64,000 nt of DNA. Origin: Pararobbsia silviterrae (GTDB taxonomy: Bacteria; Pseudomonadota; Gammaproteobacteria; Burkholderiales; Burkholderiaceae). The translations under genes and the position numbers were made by a program. The DNA lies in assembly GCF_003628125.1 (NCBI RefSeq), contig NZ_RBZU01000011.1, forward strand, positions 186,001 to 250,000. Reading direction: 5' to 3'. Below are positions 31,034 through 39,448 of the stretch, one piece after another; positions within the stretch are counted from its first letter, which is position 1, and the number at the start of each line of letters is the position of its first letter. The notes under the pieces were generated by a model. It was not told the origin of the DNA and searched no databases. It worked only from the letters and a program-made list of their open reading frames with translations.

Positions 31034-31771
31034 CTAAGCGGTGTCTTGGGCGACGCCCGTCCATGCGGCCGCCCAGGCCGCCCACGGATTCTGCAAGGCG
31101 GCCAGCGCGTTGGCCGGCGCCTGCCGGGCCGCCGCGAGCGAAAACGGCGCGGCGCCTTGCTGAGCGGCCGGGTTCTGCACGGTCGAGCCGAACGGCGGCG
31201 TAACGGGCCCGACAACTTCGTCGTACGGGGGCTTGTCGAAGACCGGGACCGAGACCTCGGGCATGCCCGGGTGCGTATCGACGAACGGAGGCTTCGGCGG
31301 AGGGTCGAACCACGCGACGCTGTGATCGTGCAAGGGCGGTTTGAACGCATGGACCGCGTCGCGCTCCTTGGGGAGAGGAGGATCCCACCAGGCGATCGTG
31401 ACGTCGGGCGCCACGCCCGGGTGCGTATCGAGGAACGGACTCTTCGGATGATCGAACGTATAGAACGTGTCGAGCAGCGGCTTGAGCTTGAGGTCGGTCG
31501 TCTGTCCGAACGGAGCCGGCGTGTCGGCCGGGATGCTTTTGACGTCGACCTCGACTTCGACGATGGCTTGCGCGCCGGAGCTGCCGAGGACTTTATGGCG
31601 TTTGACCGCATCGACCGCGAGTTTCACGGTTCGGCCGTCGCCGAGCGTCAGCACGAATTTGCCGGACTCGTCCGAGCGCGATAATGTGCCGGTGAGCGTG
31701 GCCGTCTCATGGACGGCATGCACGGGCGCTTCATCCACTAATTCTTTAAATGACTTCTCTTCTTTGGCCAT
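31034..31771 (-). CDS. Proline-rich repeat protein, candidate substrate of the adjacent ATP-grasp ligase
   Basis: 245 residues, no signal peptide, no cysteine. Residues 1-12 are charged; 20-80 look like a small beta-rich domain (TATLTGTLSRSDESGKFVLT region); 95-187 are Pro/Asp/Trp-rich with two copies of PF[LV]DTHPG (113-120, 162-169) and three of a W[WF]D-like PP element (AWWDPP 127-132, AWFDPP 153-158, PVFDKPP 176-182); the tail is Ala-rich with Trp. Start ATG 31771 has a perfect AGGAGG 5 bp upstream. I do not recognise a named family. Position and repeats suggest a ligase substrate, with Thr/Ser/Lys and Asp/Glu side chains available for cross-links. A structural or chaperone role is possible. 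Confidence 0.75.
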   Translation of the reverse strand: MAKEEKSFKELVDEAPVHAVHETATLTGTLSRSDESGKFVLTLGDGRTVKLAVDAVKRHKVLGSSGAQAIVEVEVDVKSIPADTPAPFGQTTDLKLKPLLDTFYTFDHPKSPFLDTHPGVAPDVTIAWWDPPLPKERDAVHAFKPPLHDHSVAWFDPPPKPPFVDTHPGMPEVSVPVFDKPPYDEVVGPVTPPFGSTVQNPAAQQGAAPFSLAAARQAPANALAALQNPWAAWAAAWTGVAQDTA

Positions 31772-31959
31772 GTGCGCCTCCTGAAATTGGATGGCGGACC
31801 CAATTCATGGAATGTCGCATGCGCTCATTCCGATGAGGGATTGAAAATATCATCGTGAATCAGCGTGACGAGATTGCAATCGAGGGGGGGATGTGCGTCG
31901 ATAGGGGCTCCCGTGAATCGGCCTGGCGCGGCCATGGGTAAAGGGTTTGCTGCCCCGTA

Positions 31960-31988
31960 AACATAGGAAAATATCGAAGCGGAATCAA
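31960..31988 (-). promoter_or_regulatory. Candidate promoter of the repeat protein/ATP-grasp unit
   Basis: On the minus strand TTGATT (31988-31983) and TATGTT (31965-31960) are exactly 17 bp apart, each a 4/6 match, in an AT-rich tract. The 5' leader would be about 180 nt. Confidence 0.35.
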
Positions 31989-32031
31989 GCGATACCACAT
32001 CGATTGCCGATTATATTTTCTTGGATCGAAG

Positions 32032-32196
32032 ATGAATCGGATGCATAAAAAGTCTTCTCTTGATTATCGTGCTCGATACGCGATGTGCAATCGACTTGCG
32101 CGTGAAATGGAAGAGTCGTCAGGGATGTCGTCGTTGTTTTATCGGGCTTTCGATATTTTTCATATTGAAAGGGCGGCGCGTCGAAAATGGGCGTGA
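32032..32196 (+). CDS. Possible small basic protein in AT-rich tract
   Basis: A 54-codon frame starting MNRMHKKSSLDY and ending ERAARRKWA. It is predicted helical and basic, and uses codons much less GC-rich than its neighbours. The ribosome-binding site is weak. It is divergent from the repeat-protein/ATP-grasp unit. No family is recognised; it may be a small accessory or regulatory protein, or chance. The remaining parts of the 31772-32451 gap show no gene, but the whole tract is unusually AT-rich for this chromosome, consistent with acquired DNA. Confidence 0.3.
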   Translation: MNRMHKKSSLDYRARYAMCNRLAREMEESSGMSSLFYRAFDIFHIERAARRKWA

Positions 32197-32451
32197 TGCG
32201 AGACGGCGGATTCAGGTGCCGGTCGATTGAAATACGCGATTCAGCGGCGATTCAGCGACGATTCGTCGCGCGCACCGCTTCGCTTTCGGGGCGAGCGATT
32301 ATCGCGATACGGAGGCCGTGCGATATCGGTATCCGATTGCAAGATTACGCGACCTTACGTTTCACCTCGGATACCTGGCGCCCGTGTCAGGCTTCACGCA
32401 TCGTCCGGACCATATGGTCGATGGGGACGTCTGATCCGTGAGGTCTTTTCA

Positions 32452-32958
32452 ATGAAGTTGGCCAAATTGCTGGCGCTTTGCGTCGCGTGCCATTTTGCCG
32501 CGCCGGTGCTTGCGCAGACTGCCGATGCGAACTCGCCCACGACCGCATCGTCGGCGCCCGCGTCGATCGCGCCGCCCGCGGGCGCGCTGCCCGACGGCCC
32601 GCGCGGTTTCCCGCCGCCGCCCGGCGCCGGGTTCGCCGATCGGGGTCCGCATCACGGCGGGCCTGGCTTTGAGGGACGGCCCGAAGGCCCGCCCGAGGTT
32701 CACGCCGCGATCCGCACGATCGACGAGATCGCATCGCTCTACGTCGAGACCGACCGCGCTTCCGAGTTGCCCGCGTTCTACCGGAGCGTGCTCGCGAAGA
32801 CGCACGACCCCATCATCCGCGACCTGGTCTTCCATCGCCTGGCCGACACGCAACTCAAGCCGGCGCACGCGGACGACGCGATCGCCACGCTGCGCGGCGC
32901 GCTCGACGAGTCGCTCGCGCGTCTCGACAGCCTGCCGCACGGTGGGCCCAAGCATTGA
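32452..32958 (+). CDS. Secreted Pro/Gly/His-rich small protein
   Basis: 168 residues. Signal peptide at 1-22 (MKLAKLLALCVACHFAAPVLAQ), then a Pro/Gly/His-rich disordered stretch (about 40-80, with GPRGFPPPPGAGF and RGPHHGGPGFEG), then a helical domain of about 80 residues (IRTIDEIASLYVETDRAS...LDESLARLDSL). GAGG precedes the ATG. I do not recognise the family. It is convergent with a sensor kinase whose periplasmic loop has the same unusual composition, so the two may act together, for example in metal or envelope sensing. Inference only. Confidence 0.7.
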   Translation: MKLAKLLALCVACHFAAPVLAQTADANSPTTASSAPASIAPPAGALPDGPRGFPPPPGAGFADRGPHHGGPGFEGRPEGPPEVHAAIRTIDEIASLYVETDRASELPAFYRSVLAKTHDPIIRDLVFHRLADTQLKPAHADDAIATLRGALDESLARLDSLPHGGPKH

Positions 32959-33069
32959 TCTGAAACATCGATCGGCACCTTTCGCAATGGTTCGCGATGG
33001 CGCGTTGTCTTGCGCCGTTGCGCGTGATCGTCCGTCACCGTGCGCGACGGTTCGTCAGGGCCGATCCGG

Positions 33070-33113
33070 GTTGAGTCGAAAGTGAGTCGAAAGTGAGTCG
33101 AAGGTGAGTCGAA
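33070..33113. repeat. Four 11-bp direct repeats
   Basis: Four adjacent 11-bp units (consensus GTGAGTCGAA plus one base), the middle two identical. The helical-turn spacing resembles direct-repeat binding sites of OmpR-type regulators, but the site lies between the 3' ends of two convergent genes. Confidence 0.8.
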
Positions 33114-33116
33114 CCG

Positions 33117-33155
33117 ATCGGGCCGCGCGCAGATATCGTCTGCACGCGGCCCGAT
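33117..33155. terminator. Strong hairpin between convergent genes
   Basis: Inverted repeat ATCGGGCCGCG / CGCGGCCCGAT extended by GCAGA/TCTGC across one mismatch, with a 5-base loop. Very stable stem of 16 pairs. No clear T-run follows, so termination may need Rho or the structure may only block read-through. Confidence 0.6.
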
Positions 33156-33220
33156 GCGTTTGGGGCGCAGCGAGGCGCTGGAGCGTAGGAGACCGCGTAT
33201 CGGATGGATATACCGGAGCG

Positions 33221-34780
33221 TCAGGAAGGCAAGCGTTTCGAGGCTGTGATCGCCGCGCCGGCAGGGCCCGCGACCGGCAGGCGGATGGTCACGACGAGTC
33301 CGCCGTCGGGCGCGTTCGCGAACGTGCATTCGCCGCCCTGCTGCTGGGTGAGCCGATGGACGATCGCGAGGCCGAGCCCGCAATGCCCTTCGCCGCCGCG
33401 TGACGAATCGAGCCGCACGAAAGGCTGAATGACCGTGTTGATCTGCGCGGGATCGATGCCCGGACCGTGATCGCGGATCTCGATGACCCAATGGTCGCCG
33501 TCGCGGCGTGTCGCGATCGAGACCGGCGGTTCGCCGTGATCGAGCGCGTTGTCGACGAGGTTGCCGATCAGCCGGTCGATCAGCGTGCGCGGCAGCCGGA
33601 ATGCGCGGCCCGCGTGGAGCGACAGCGCGAACAGCGCATCGATATCGGATTCGTCACTCGTTTCGTCCTGCCCGTACTGCGCGCGCAACGCGTCGTCGAC
33701 CTCGATCTGCGGGCCCGGTTCGGGCGATTCGTTCGCGAACAGCAGGAACTGCTCGACGATATGCGTGAGCGATTCGACATCGCGCAGGAAGCCTTGCCGC
33801 TCGCTGATGTCGTCGAGCAGATCGGCGCGCAAGCGCAGCCGCATGAGCGGCGACTTGAGGTCGTGCGCGACGCCCGCGAGCATGACGGCCTGGCTGTTCT
33901 CGGCTTCCTCGACGCGCCGCATCATGTCGTTGAACGACATCGCGAGTTCGCGCAGCTCGCGCGGGCCGCTCGGTTCGACGGGCGGCAGACGCCGCGAGCG
34001 GCCGAACGCGCGCGCCGCCTGCGCGACGCGGAGCACGGGTAATTGCAGTTGCCAGGCGGCGATCAACGCGAGCACGATCGACGCGATCGCCATGATGCTG
34101 AGTTCGGCGAAGATCGGCGGCGACGGCGGTTCGTCGAACGGCATGACGATCCAGCGCGCGCTGGCGGGGTAGCGAACCCAGAGGTGGGTCGGCTGTTCGT
34201 TGTCGACGCGGATATCGGTACCCGTCGGCAGTTTGGTGGCGAGCACCGCGAGCAGCCGGTTGCGCATGATCGGATTGGCCGGCAACGACAGCGCTTCGGA
34301 CGCCTTGACGTCGACGTAGCGCACGCGCCGCGGCGGATGCATCGGGCCCATGTCGGGCGGCCGATGCGAGAGATCCGTGTCGGGGGGAATCCGCGGTCCG
34401 TCGCCGTCATCGGGTCGCGGTCCGGAAAGCGGGCCTTCGGGGCCGCCGTCCATGCCGTGCGGCGGACCGCGGTCGATGTCGCCGGGGCCGGGATGCGGGT
34501 GCGGCGCATAGCGCCCGAGGCCCGCGATCGGGTTCGGTCCGGGCGGATATCCGTGCCCGGGTCCCCCGGGCGGTCCGAAGTCGAGCGGCTCGATGAGGCC
34601 CGATTGTTCGTGCATATGCGCGGTTTCGACCGCGATCTGCAGGCCGCGCGCGTAACCCTCGACGTCGTGCTTCGGACGCTGGATCAGCACGATCGCGATG
34701 CCGCCGATCTGCACGAGCAGCACGACGACGAGCGAGGTCAGCGCAAGCCGGACAAACAGCGTATCGAACCGACGCTTCAT
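33221..34780 (-). CDS. Sensor histidine kinase with Gly/Pro/His-rich periplasmic loop
   Basis: 519 residues, inner membrane. First helix at about 10-33, a periplasmic region of about 220 residues opening with a Pro/Gly/His/Asp-rich stretch (GPPGGPGHGYPPGP; HPHPGPG), second helix at about 255-275, HAMP, then the kinase: H-box VAHDLKSPLMRLR, N-box GNLVDNALDHG, G1 RDHGPGID, G2 GHCGLGLAI. It resembles EnvZ/OmpR-class sensors; ligand unknown. Histidines in the loop could bind metal, which is an inference. Its ATG overlaps the stop of the response regulator (ATGA), so both are co-translated. Confidence 0.9.
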   Translation of the reverse strand: MKRRFDTLFVRLALTSLVVVLLVQIGGIAIVLIQRPKHDVEGYARGLQIAVETAHMHEQSGLIEPLDFGPPGGPGHGYPPGPNPIAGLGRYAPHPHPGPGDIDRGPPHGMDGGPEGPLSGPRPDDGDGPRIPPDTDLSHRPPDMGPMHPPRRVRYVDVKASEALSLPANPIMRNRLLAVLATKLPTGTDIRVDNEQPTHLWVRYPASARWIVMPFDEPPSPPIFAELSIMAIASIVLALIAAWQLQLPVLRVAQAARAFGRSRRLPPVEPSGPRELRELAMSFNDMMRRVEEAENSQAVMLAGVAHDLKSPLMRLRLRADLLDDISERQGFLRDVESLTHIVEQFLLFANESPEPGPQIEVDDALRAQYGQDETSDESDIDALFALSLHAGRAFRLPRTLIDRLIGNLVDNALDHGEPPVSIATRRDGDHWVIEIRDHGPGIDPAQINTVIQPFVRLDSSRGGEGHCGLGLAIVHRLTQQQGGECTFANAPDGGLVVTIRLPVAGPAGAAITASKRLPS

Positions 34781-35517
34781 GCGACTTCGCTGCCGATCCC
34801 GAGCTCCGCGAATTCCCGCGCATCCGGCACGAAGATATAGCCCTTGCCGCGCACCGTCTGCACGTAGCGCGGATTCGACGGATCGGTCTCGATGACGCGC
34901 CGCAGTCGCCACGCGGACACATCGAGCGAGCGGTCGCGAAACGCGTAGTCGTCGCCGTGCAGCAGATCGTGCAGCCGCGCGCGCGACAGCACGGTCAGCG
35001 GATGCGTGCTGAAGACCTTGAGCAATGCATATTCGCCGTCGCGCAGGTCCATGCGCTCACCGTCGCGCACGAGCGTGCGGGTCGTGTAGTCGAGCAAGTA
35101 GGGGCCGAACGTGAACGTGTCGCGCTGTTCGGGCGCGGCGCTCGGCACGCGGCCACGGCGCCGGAGCACGGCGTTGATCCGCGCGAGCAGTTCGCGCGAG
35201 TCGCAGGGTTTGGTCAGATAGTCGTCCGCGCCGAATTCGAGGCCGACGACGCGATCGACCACGCCGCCGCGGCCAGACAGGAAGATCACGGGCACGTCGT
35301 CGCCGGCTTCGCGCAGCGCCTTGAGCGCCTGAAGGCCGTCGAGGTTCGGCATCATGATGTCGAGCAGGATCAGCGACGGCCGTTCGAGTGTCAGCCGGCG
35401 GCGCAGCCCGGACGCGTCGTGGAGCACGGAGACGTCCATGCCGTTGCCTTGCAGAACGCGGCGCAGCAGATCGCGCACCACGGGGTCGTCGTCGACGACA
35501 AGTACATGAGGTTTCAT
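34777..35517 (-). CDS. OmpR-family response regulator
   Basis: 246 residues. Receiver domain with acidic D9-D10-D11, phospho-acceptor D53 (LILLDIMMP) and K103 (YLTKPCD); C-terminal winged-helix DNA-binding domain with the RSLDVSAWRLRRVIE recognition helix and VRGKGYIF wing. First gene of the two-component pair. Start ATG 35517 is chosen from the conserved KPHVLVVDDD; ATG 35526 or 35538 would add 3 or 7 residues. Target genes are unknown; the neighbouring secreted protein gene is one candidate. Confidence 0.93.
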   Translation of the reverse strand: MKPHVLVVDDDPVVRDLLRRVLQGNGMDVSVLHDASGLRRRLTLERPSLILLDIMMPNLDGLQALKALREAGDDVPVIFLSGRGGVVDRVVGLEFGADDYLTKPCDSRELLARINAVLRRRGRVPSAAPEQRDTFTFGPYLLDYTTRTLVRDGERMDLRDGEYALLKVFSTHPLTVLSRARLHDLLHGDDYAFRDRSLDVSAWRLRRVIETDPSNPRYVQTVRGKGYIFVPDAREFAELGIGSEVA

Positions 35518-35770
35518 GCGGCTCATTCTATGACGCACGAGCGTGCAAGGGCGTCGCGGCCGCTTTCATTCCTTACCGGAAGGGTCCGTTTTGCCTTACC
35601 GGACCTTACTCCCGAGGCGAACGCGCGCGTCGGACATCGCGCTCAGGCGCGCCAGCATTGGCGGAGAAAGGGGATCGGTCAGATTTGCCGGGGAACGCCC
35701 GCGCGTCCATCGCGCGACGCGGGGATTGCGCGCGATGGGGCGGGGCGTCGGCTGCCGGATCGATCGAAGC

Positions 35771-36601
35771 TCAGGCGGACGTCGCGACGAAGCTGCCGGA
35801 CTGCCCGAAGCCCGATCCCGAGCCCAGGTTGTCGGCAAGCGTCTGCACGAAGCTTTCGAGCGTCGTGCCCGAGTTCGAACCGAACGCGCTCGTGAAGTCC
35901 GATTCGAGCGTCGCGAGTTCGCTGCTCAGCGACGACGTCGAGCTCGTCGACGACGAGGATGACGTATCCGACGCCGTGTCCGATGCATCGCTCGACGAAT
36001 CGCCCGAGGTCGAGTCGCCCGAGCTGCTCGACGAGCTGCTCGCGCCGATCGCCTGCGCGAGCGCGTTGAGCGCGCCGCCGAGATCGTTATAGCCGCCCGA
36101 CGGAGGCGGCGGCGGTGCGCTGCTTGCCGCGCTGACCGACGAATCGCTGCTCGACGAGGACGACGTCGCGCCGCTCGGCTGGAGGCTCGAGAGCATCTGG
36201 AACATGGCGCCGATGAGTTCCTGGAGCGCGGTGTTGGACGAGGAATCGGTGTCGTCGGTCGACGACGTGTCGGTGCTCGCCGAGGTCGAATCCGTCGAAC
36301 CGGTCGAATCGCTCGTCGAGGTCGATGCGGTCGTCGTATCCGCGGACGTCGTGCCCGATGTCGACGTCGAGGCGGTCGTCGCCGACGTGGCCGACGTGCC
36401 GTTCGTTTCGTCGATCGACAGGCCGAGTTCGGCCAGGGTCTTTTCGAGCGCGGCAAGGAAGGAACTGGTGCCCGAACTCGAACTGCTCGAATCGGTCAGC
36501 GAAGCGAGGCTGTCGCTCAACGCGGGCGTGGTCGACAGGGTCGTCGACAGCCCGTACAGCGAACTGCTCGCGGTGCTGCTGGTGAGACTGCTGATGCTCA
36601 T
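35771..36601 (-). CDS. Cysteine-free Ser/Thr-rich protein, harpin-like composition
   Basis: 276 residues, over half Ser, Thr, Asp, Gly and Ala, no Cys, no cleavable signal peptide. Low-complexity Ser/Thr/Asp blocks alternate with short amphipathic helices: FLAALEKTLAELGLSID (47-63), ALQELIGAMFQMLSSL, DLGGALNALAQAIGA, LSSELATLESDFTSAFG and LESFVQTLADNLG. A PPPPPSGGY patch is in the middle. GAGGAG lies 7 bp before the ATG, so it is translated. This composition (acidic, Cys-free, soluble) is that of harpins and some type III-secreted or surface proteins, but no secretion genes are nearby. Family not recognised. Confidence 0.7.
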   Translation of the reverse strand: MSISSLTSSTASSSLYGLSTTLSTTPALSDSLASLTDSSSSSSGTSSFLAALEKTLAELGLSIDETNGTSATSATTASTSTSGTTSADTTTASTSTSDSTGSTDSTSASTDTSSTDDTDSSSNTALQELIGAMFQMLSSLQPSGATSSSSSSDSSVSAASSAPPPPPSGGYNDLGGALNALAQAIGASSSSSSSGDSTSGDSSSDASDTASDTSSSSSTSSTSSLSSELATLESDFTSAFGSNSGTTLESFVQTLADNLGSGSGFGQSGSFVATSA

Positions 36602-37014
36602 GGTGGACTCCTCTTGGTGTTAGGAGCCTTCACGATAAGCACCGCGTCTATTACGAAATCTTCAATATGAAGGGCACCGCTTTCTCAATTTCACGGCGCG
36701 TAATTCCGGGTAAGGGAGACCGCGCCAATCTCGCTCGGAGGCCCGTCTGACGGGGGCCGACGGGGTCTTGAGTGTCGTGTGAATGAAAGGAAGTCGCAGG
36801 GATTTCGCAGGAAAAACGGGCGCGCGGAAGGCGATTGAAACAGACGGTCATGGACACGGCGAGGCGGGCGATGCGCGTACCGCGATCGTTCGCGCGGCGG
36901 CCCGATGCGCCCCGATGATGCATGACCCGATGTGCGCATGCGGCGCGGCGAGCGATGGACCGATTAGCCGACTAGCCGATCGACCGATCGCGCGCGCACG
37001 CCGCGCTCAGCGTT
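36602..37014. other. Intergenic region upstream of the Ser-rich protein gene
   Basis: 413 bp. Apart from the ribosome-binding site of the Ser-rich gene I see no gene, terminator or repeat. Small frames on both strands here lack coding character. Confidence 0.5.
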
Positions 37015-38163
37015 TTACCATTCGGCGACCGCGCCGTCCGGATGACGCCAGACCGGGTTGTGCCAGTCGGGCGCCTGCTTGCTGCGCTCGATCACGACCT
37101 CCTCGTCGATCTCGACCCCCAGACCCGGTCCCTTCATCGCGTGGATATGGCCGTTGTCGAACTTGAAGACGTCCTTGTTCTTGACGTAGTCGTTGACCTC
37201 GCCGCCCTGGTTGTAGTGAATGCCCATGCTCTGTTCCTGGAGCACGGCATTGCGCGAGACGAAGTCGACGTGCAGGCATGACGCGAGCGCGATCGGACCC
37301 AGCGGGCAGTGCGGCGCGAGCGCGATATCGTAGGCCTCGGCCATCGATGCGATCTTCACGCATTCGGTGATGCCGCCCGCATGCGAGAGATCGGGCTGCA
37401 CGATCGACAGGCCGCTCTGCGCGAAGACGCGCTTGAACTCGAAGCGCGAGAACATGCGTTCGCCGGCCGCGATCGGAATGAACGTGCGCTCGGCGAGCCG
37501 CGGGTAGTACTCGGCCTGTTCGGCGAGCACGGGTTCCTCGATGAACAGCGGACGGAACGGTTCGAGTTCCTTGATCAGCACGGGCGCCATCGGCGCCGAC
37601 ACGCGGCCGTGGAAATCGAGGCCGAAGTCGACCGCGTTGCCGAGCTTCGCGCGGATTTCGCCGATCTTCGCGACGGCCTTGTCGACCGCGCGCGCCGTAT
37701 CGACGATGCCCATTTCCTCGCAGCCGTTCATCTTGAACGTATCGAAGCCGACGGCCATGAGCTTTTTCATGTGCTCGACGATGTCGTCGGGACGATCGCC
37801 GCCGACCCAGCTATAGGTCTTCATCTTGTCGCGCACGAGGCCGCCGAGCAGCTCGTAGACGGGCACGCCGAGGGCTTTGCCCTTGATGTCCCAGAGCGCC
37901 TGGTCGATGCCGGCGATCGCGCTCATGAGAATCGGGCCGCCGCGATAGAAGTTCGAGCGATAGAGCGTCTGCCAGATATCGTTGATCCGCGACGGATCCT
38001 GTCCGATCAGCGTTTCGCCCATCTCGATGACGGCCGTCTCGACCGTCCGCGCGCGGCCTTCGATGACCGGCTCGCCCCAGCCGACGATGCCTTCGTCGGT
38101 CTCAATCTTGACGAACATCCAGCGCGGCGGCAGGCGGTAGGTGGTCAGCTTCGTGATTTTCAT
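37015..38163 (-). CDS. dgoD: D-galactonate dehydratase family protein
   Basis: Enolase-superfamily enzyme that dehydrates D-galactonate to 2-keto-3-deoxygalactonate. 382 residues, exactly the length of DgoD. It has the N-terminal capping domain ([17 protein letters not shown]), catalytic His/Asp region with Asp in DFGLDFHGR, metal ligands Asp, Glu, Glu ([25 protein letters not shown]) and the C-terminal [13 protein letters not shown] and [11 protein letters not shown] motifs. Divergent from the polyol operon. Other galactonate genes (dgoK, dgoA) are not in the window. Confidence 0.93.
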   Translation of the reverse strand: MKITKLTTYRLPPRWMFVKIETDEGIVGWGEPVIEGRARTVETAVIEMGETLIGQDPSRINDIWQTLYRSNFYRGGPILMSAIAGIDQALWDIKGKALGVPVYELLGGLVRDKMKTYSWVGGDRPDDIVEHMKKLMAVGFDTFKMNGCEEMGIVDTARAVDKAVAKIGEIRAKLGNAVDFGLDFHGRVSAPMAPVLIKELEPFRPLFIEEPVLAEQAEYYPRLAERTFIPIAAGERMFSRFEFKRVFAQSGLSIVQPDLSHAGGITECVKIASMAEAYDIALAPHCPLGPIALASCLHVDFVSRNAVLQEQSMGIHYNQGGEVNDYVKNKDVFKFDNGHIHAMKGPGLGVEIDEEVVIERSKQAPDWHNPVWRHPDGAVAEW

Positions 38164-38387
38164 AGGTCGGTCAATGGGCGTGCGGCTTACAGGGGCGGTT
38201 CGGGGTGTTTCGGTCCGGGCCGCGTAGCGGCTCGGGGGCGCCCAGTATGCCTCGCTTTGCGCCGAAGTGAGATCTAAGTGGGATGCGTCCCAAAACGCGG
38301 GTAATTCGCGTGCCGACGCGTCGCGTCGAGCCGCGCTTCCGATGCAAGCAAAGACGGCCGGACGCGAGCAAACGTGTTTACCCGACC

Positions 38388-38454
38388 TTGACTTTCCTAG
38401 ACTCATTACAGATCATTCGATCATTCAATGAACAAAAGATCGATTTCGGTTCAT
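38388..38454 (+). promoter_or_regulatory. Promoter and candidate operator of the polyol operon
   Basis: TTGACT (38388-38393) and GATCAT (38411-38416) are 17 bp apart. The -10 overlaps a perfect 8-bp tandem repeat GATCATTC (38411-38426), followed by an inverted repeat ATGAAC (38428-38433) / GTTCAT (38449-38454). The arrangement fits repressor control, plausibly by the SorC-family regulator at the end of the operon. The rest of the 38164-38517 gap serves the divergent dgoD gene. Confidence 0.5.
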
Positions 38455-38517
38455 CGGACGAACGTCAGATCGCCCGATGAACGCCGCACCACACGGCATC
38501 GATCGCCAGGAGACGCT

Positions 38518-39294
38518 TTGATCCTCAAAGACAAGGTTGCCGTGCTCACGGGCGCGGCCAGCGGTATCGGAGAAGCCGTGGCGCGTCGCTACCTCGACGC
38601 GGGCGCGCGCTGCGTGCTCGTCGACGTGAAGCCCCCGGCCGCGATCGAACAGCGCTTCGGCGTCTACGGTCCCGAGCGCGTGCTCGCGCTCCAGGCCGAC
38701 GTGACGCGGCGCGAGGACATCGCGCGGATCGTGTCGGAGACCGTCGCGCGGTTCGGCCGCATCGACATCCTGTTCAACAACGCGGCGCTGTTCGATATGC
38801 GGCCGCTGCTCGACGAGTCGTGGGACGTCTACGACCGTCTGTTCGCGGTCAATGTGAAGGGCATGTTTTTCCTGATGCAGGCGATTGCCCAACGCATGGT
38901 CGACCAGGGCGAGGGCGGCAAGATCATCAATATGGCGTCGCAGGCGGGCCGGCGCGGCGAAGCGCTCGTGTCGCACTACTGTGCGACGAAGGCCGCGGTG
39001 CTCAGCTATACGCAGTCGGCCGCGCTCGCGCTCGCGCCGCATCGGATCAACGTGAACGGCATCGCGCCGGGCGTCGTCGACACGCCGATGTGGGACGAAG
39101 TCGATGCGCTGTTCGCGAAGTACGAAGGCCGTCGGCTCGGCGAGAAGCGGCAGCTCGTCGGCGATGCGGTGCCGCTCGGACGCATGGGCGTGCCCGACGA
39201 CTTGACGGGCGCGGCGCTGTTTCTCGCGTCGCGCGACGCCGACTACATCACCGCGCAGACGCTCAACGTCGACGGCGGGAACTGGATGAGCTGA
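38518..39294 (+). CDS. SDR family polyol (sorbitol/iditol-type) dehydrogenase
   Basis: 258-residue short-chain dehydrogenase: TGAASGIGEAVARRY, Asp at the end of strand 2 (LVDVKPP, NAD-type), NNAALF, and catalytic Ser/Tyr/Lys in NMASQAGRRGEALVSHYCATK. It resembles SmoS-type sorbitol dehydrogenases that oxidise D-glucitol to fructose. The start is a TTG at 38518 with AGGAGA 5 bp upstream; upstream ATGs lack this and add non-family residues. First gene of the operon. Exact polyol not provable from sequence. Confidence 0.87.
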   Translation: MILKDKVAVLTGAASGIGEAVARRYLDAGARCVLVDVKPPAAIEQRFGVYGPERVLALQADVTRREDIARIVSETVARFGRIDILFNNAALFDMRPLLDESWDVYDRLFAVNVKGMFFLMQAIAQRMVDQGEGGKIINMASQAGRRGEALVSHYCATKAAVLSYTQSAALALAPHRINVNGIAPGVVDTPMWDEVDALFAKYEGRRLGEKRQLVGDAVPLGRMGVPDDLTGAALFLASRDADYITAQTLNVDGGNWMS

Positions 39295-39448
39295 TTCAGA
39301 GGCATCGCGGGTCCGCGCCTTGCTCGCACGCACGGACGTCCGCACGCAGGGCAGAGGTCATAGGCAGGCAACACGATCCGCACCACCCATAGCAACACCA
39401 CACACCGGCGTTCAAGATCAACAAGCCGGCATCCTCAGGAGACGCAAC

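Noticed and set aside
32187-32441. 84-codon plus-strand frame upstream of the secreted protein
   Set aside because: No ribosome-binding site, Arg-rich composition without domain character; it overlaps the probable promoter region of the secreted-protein gene.
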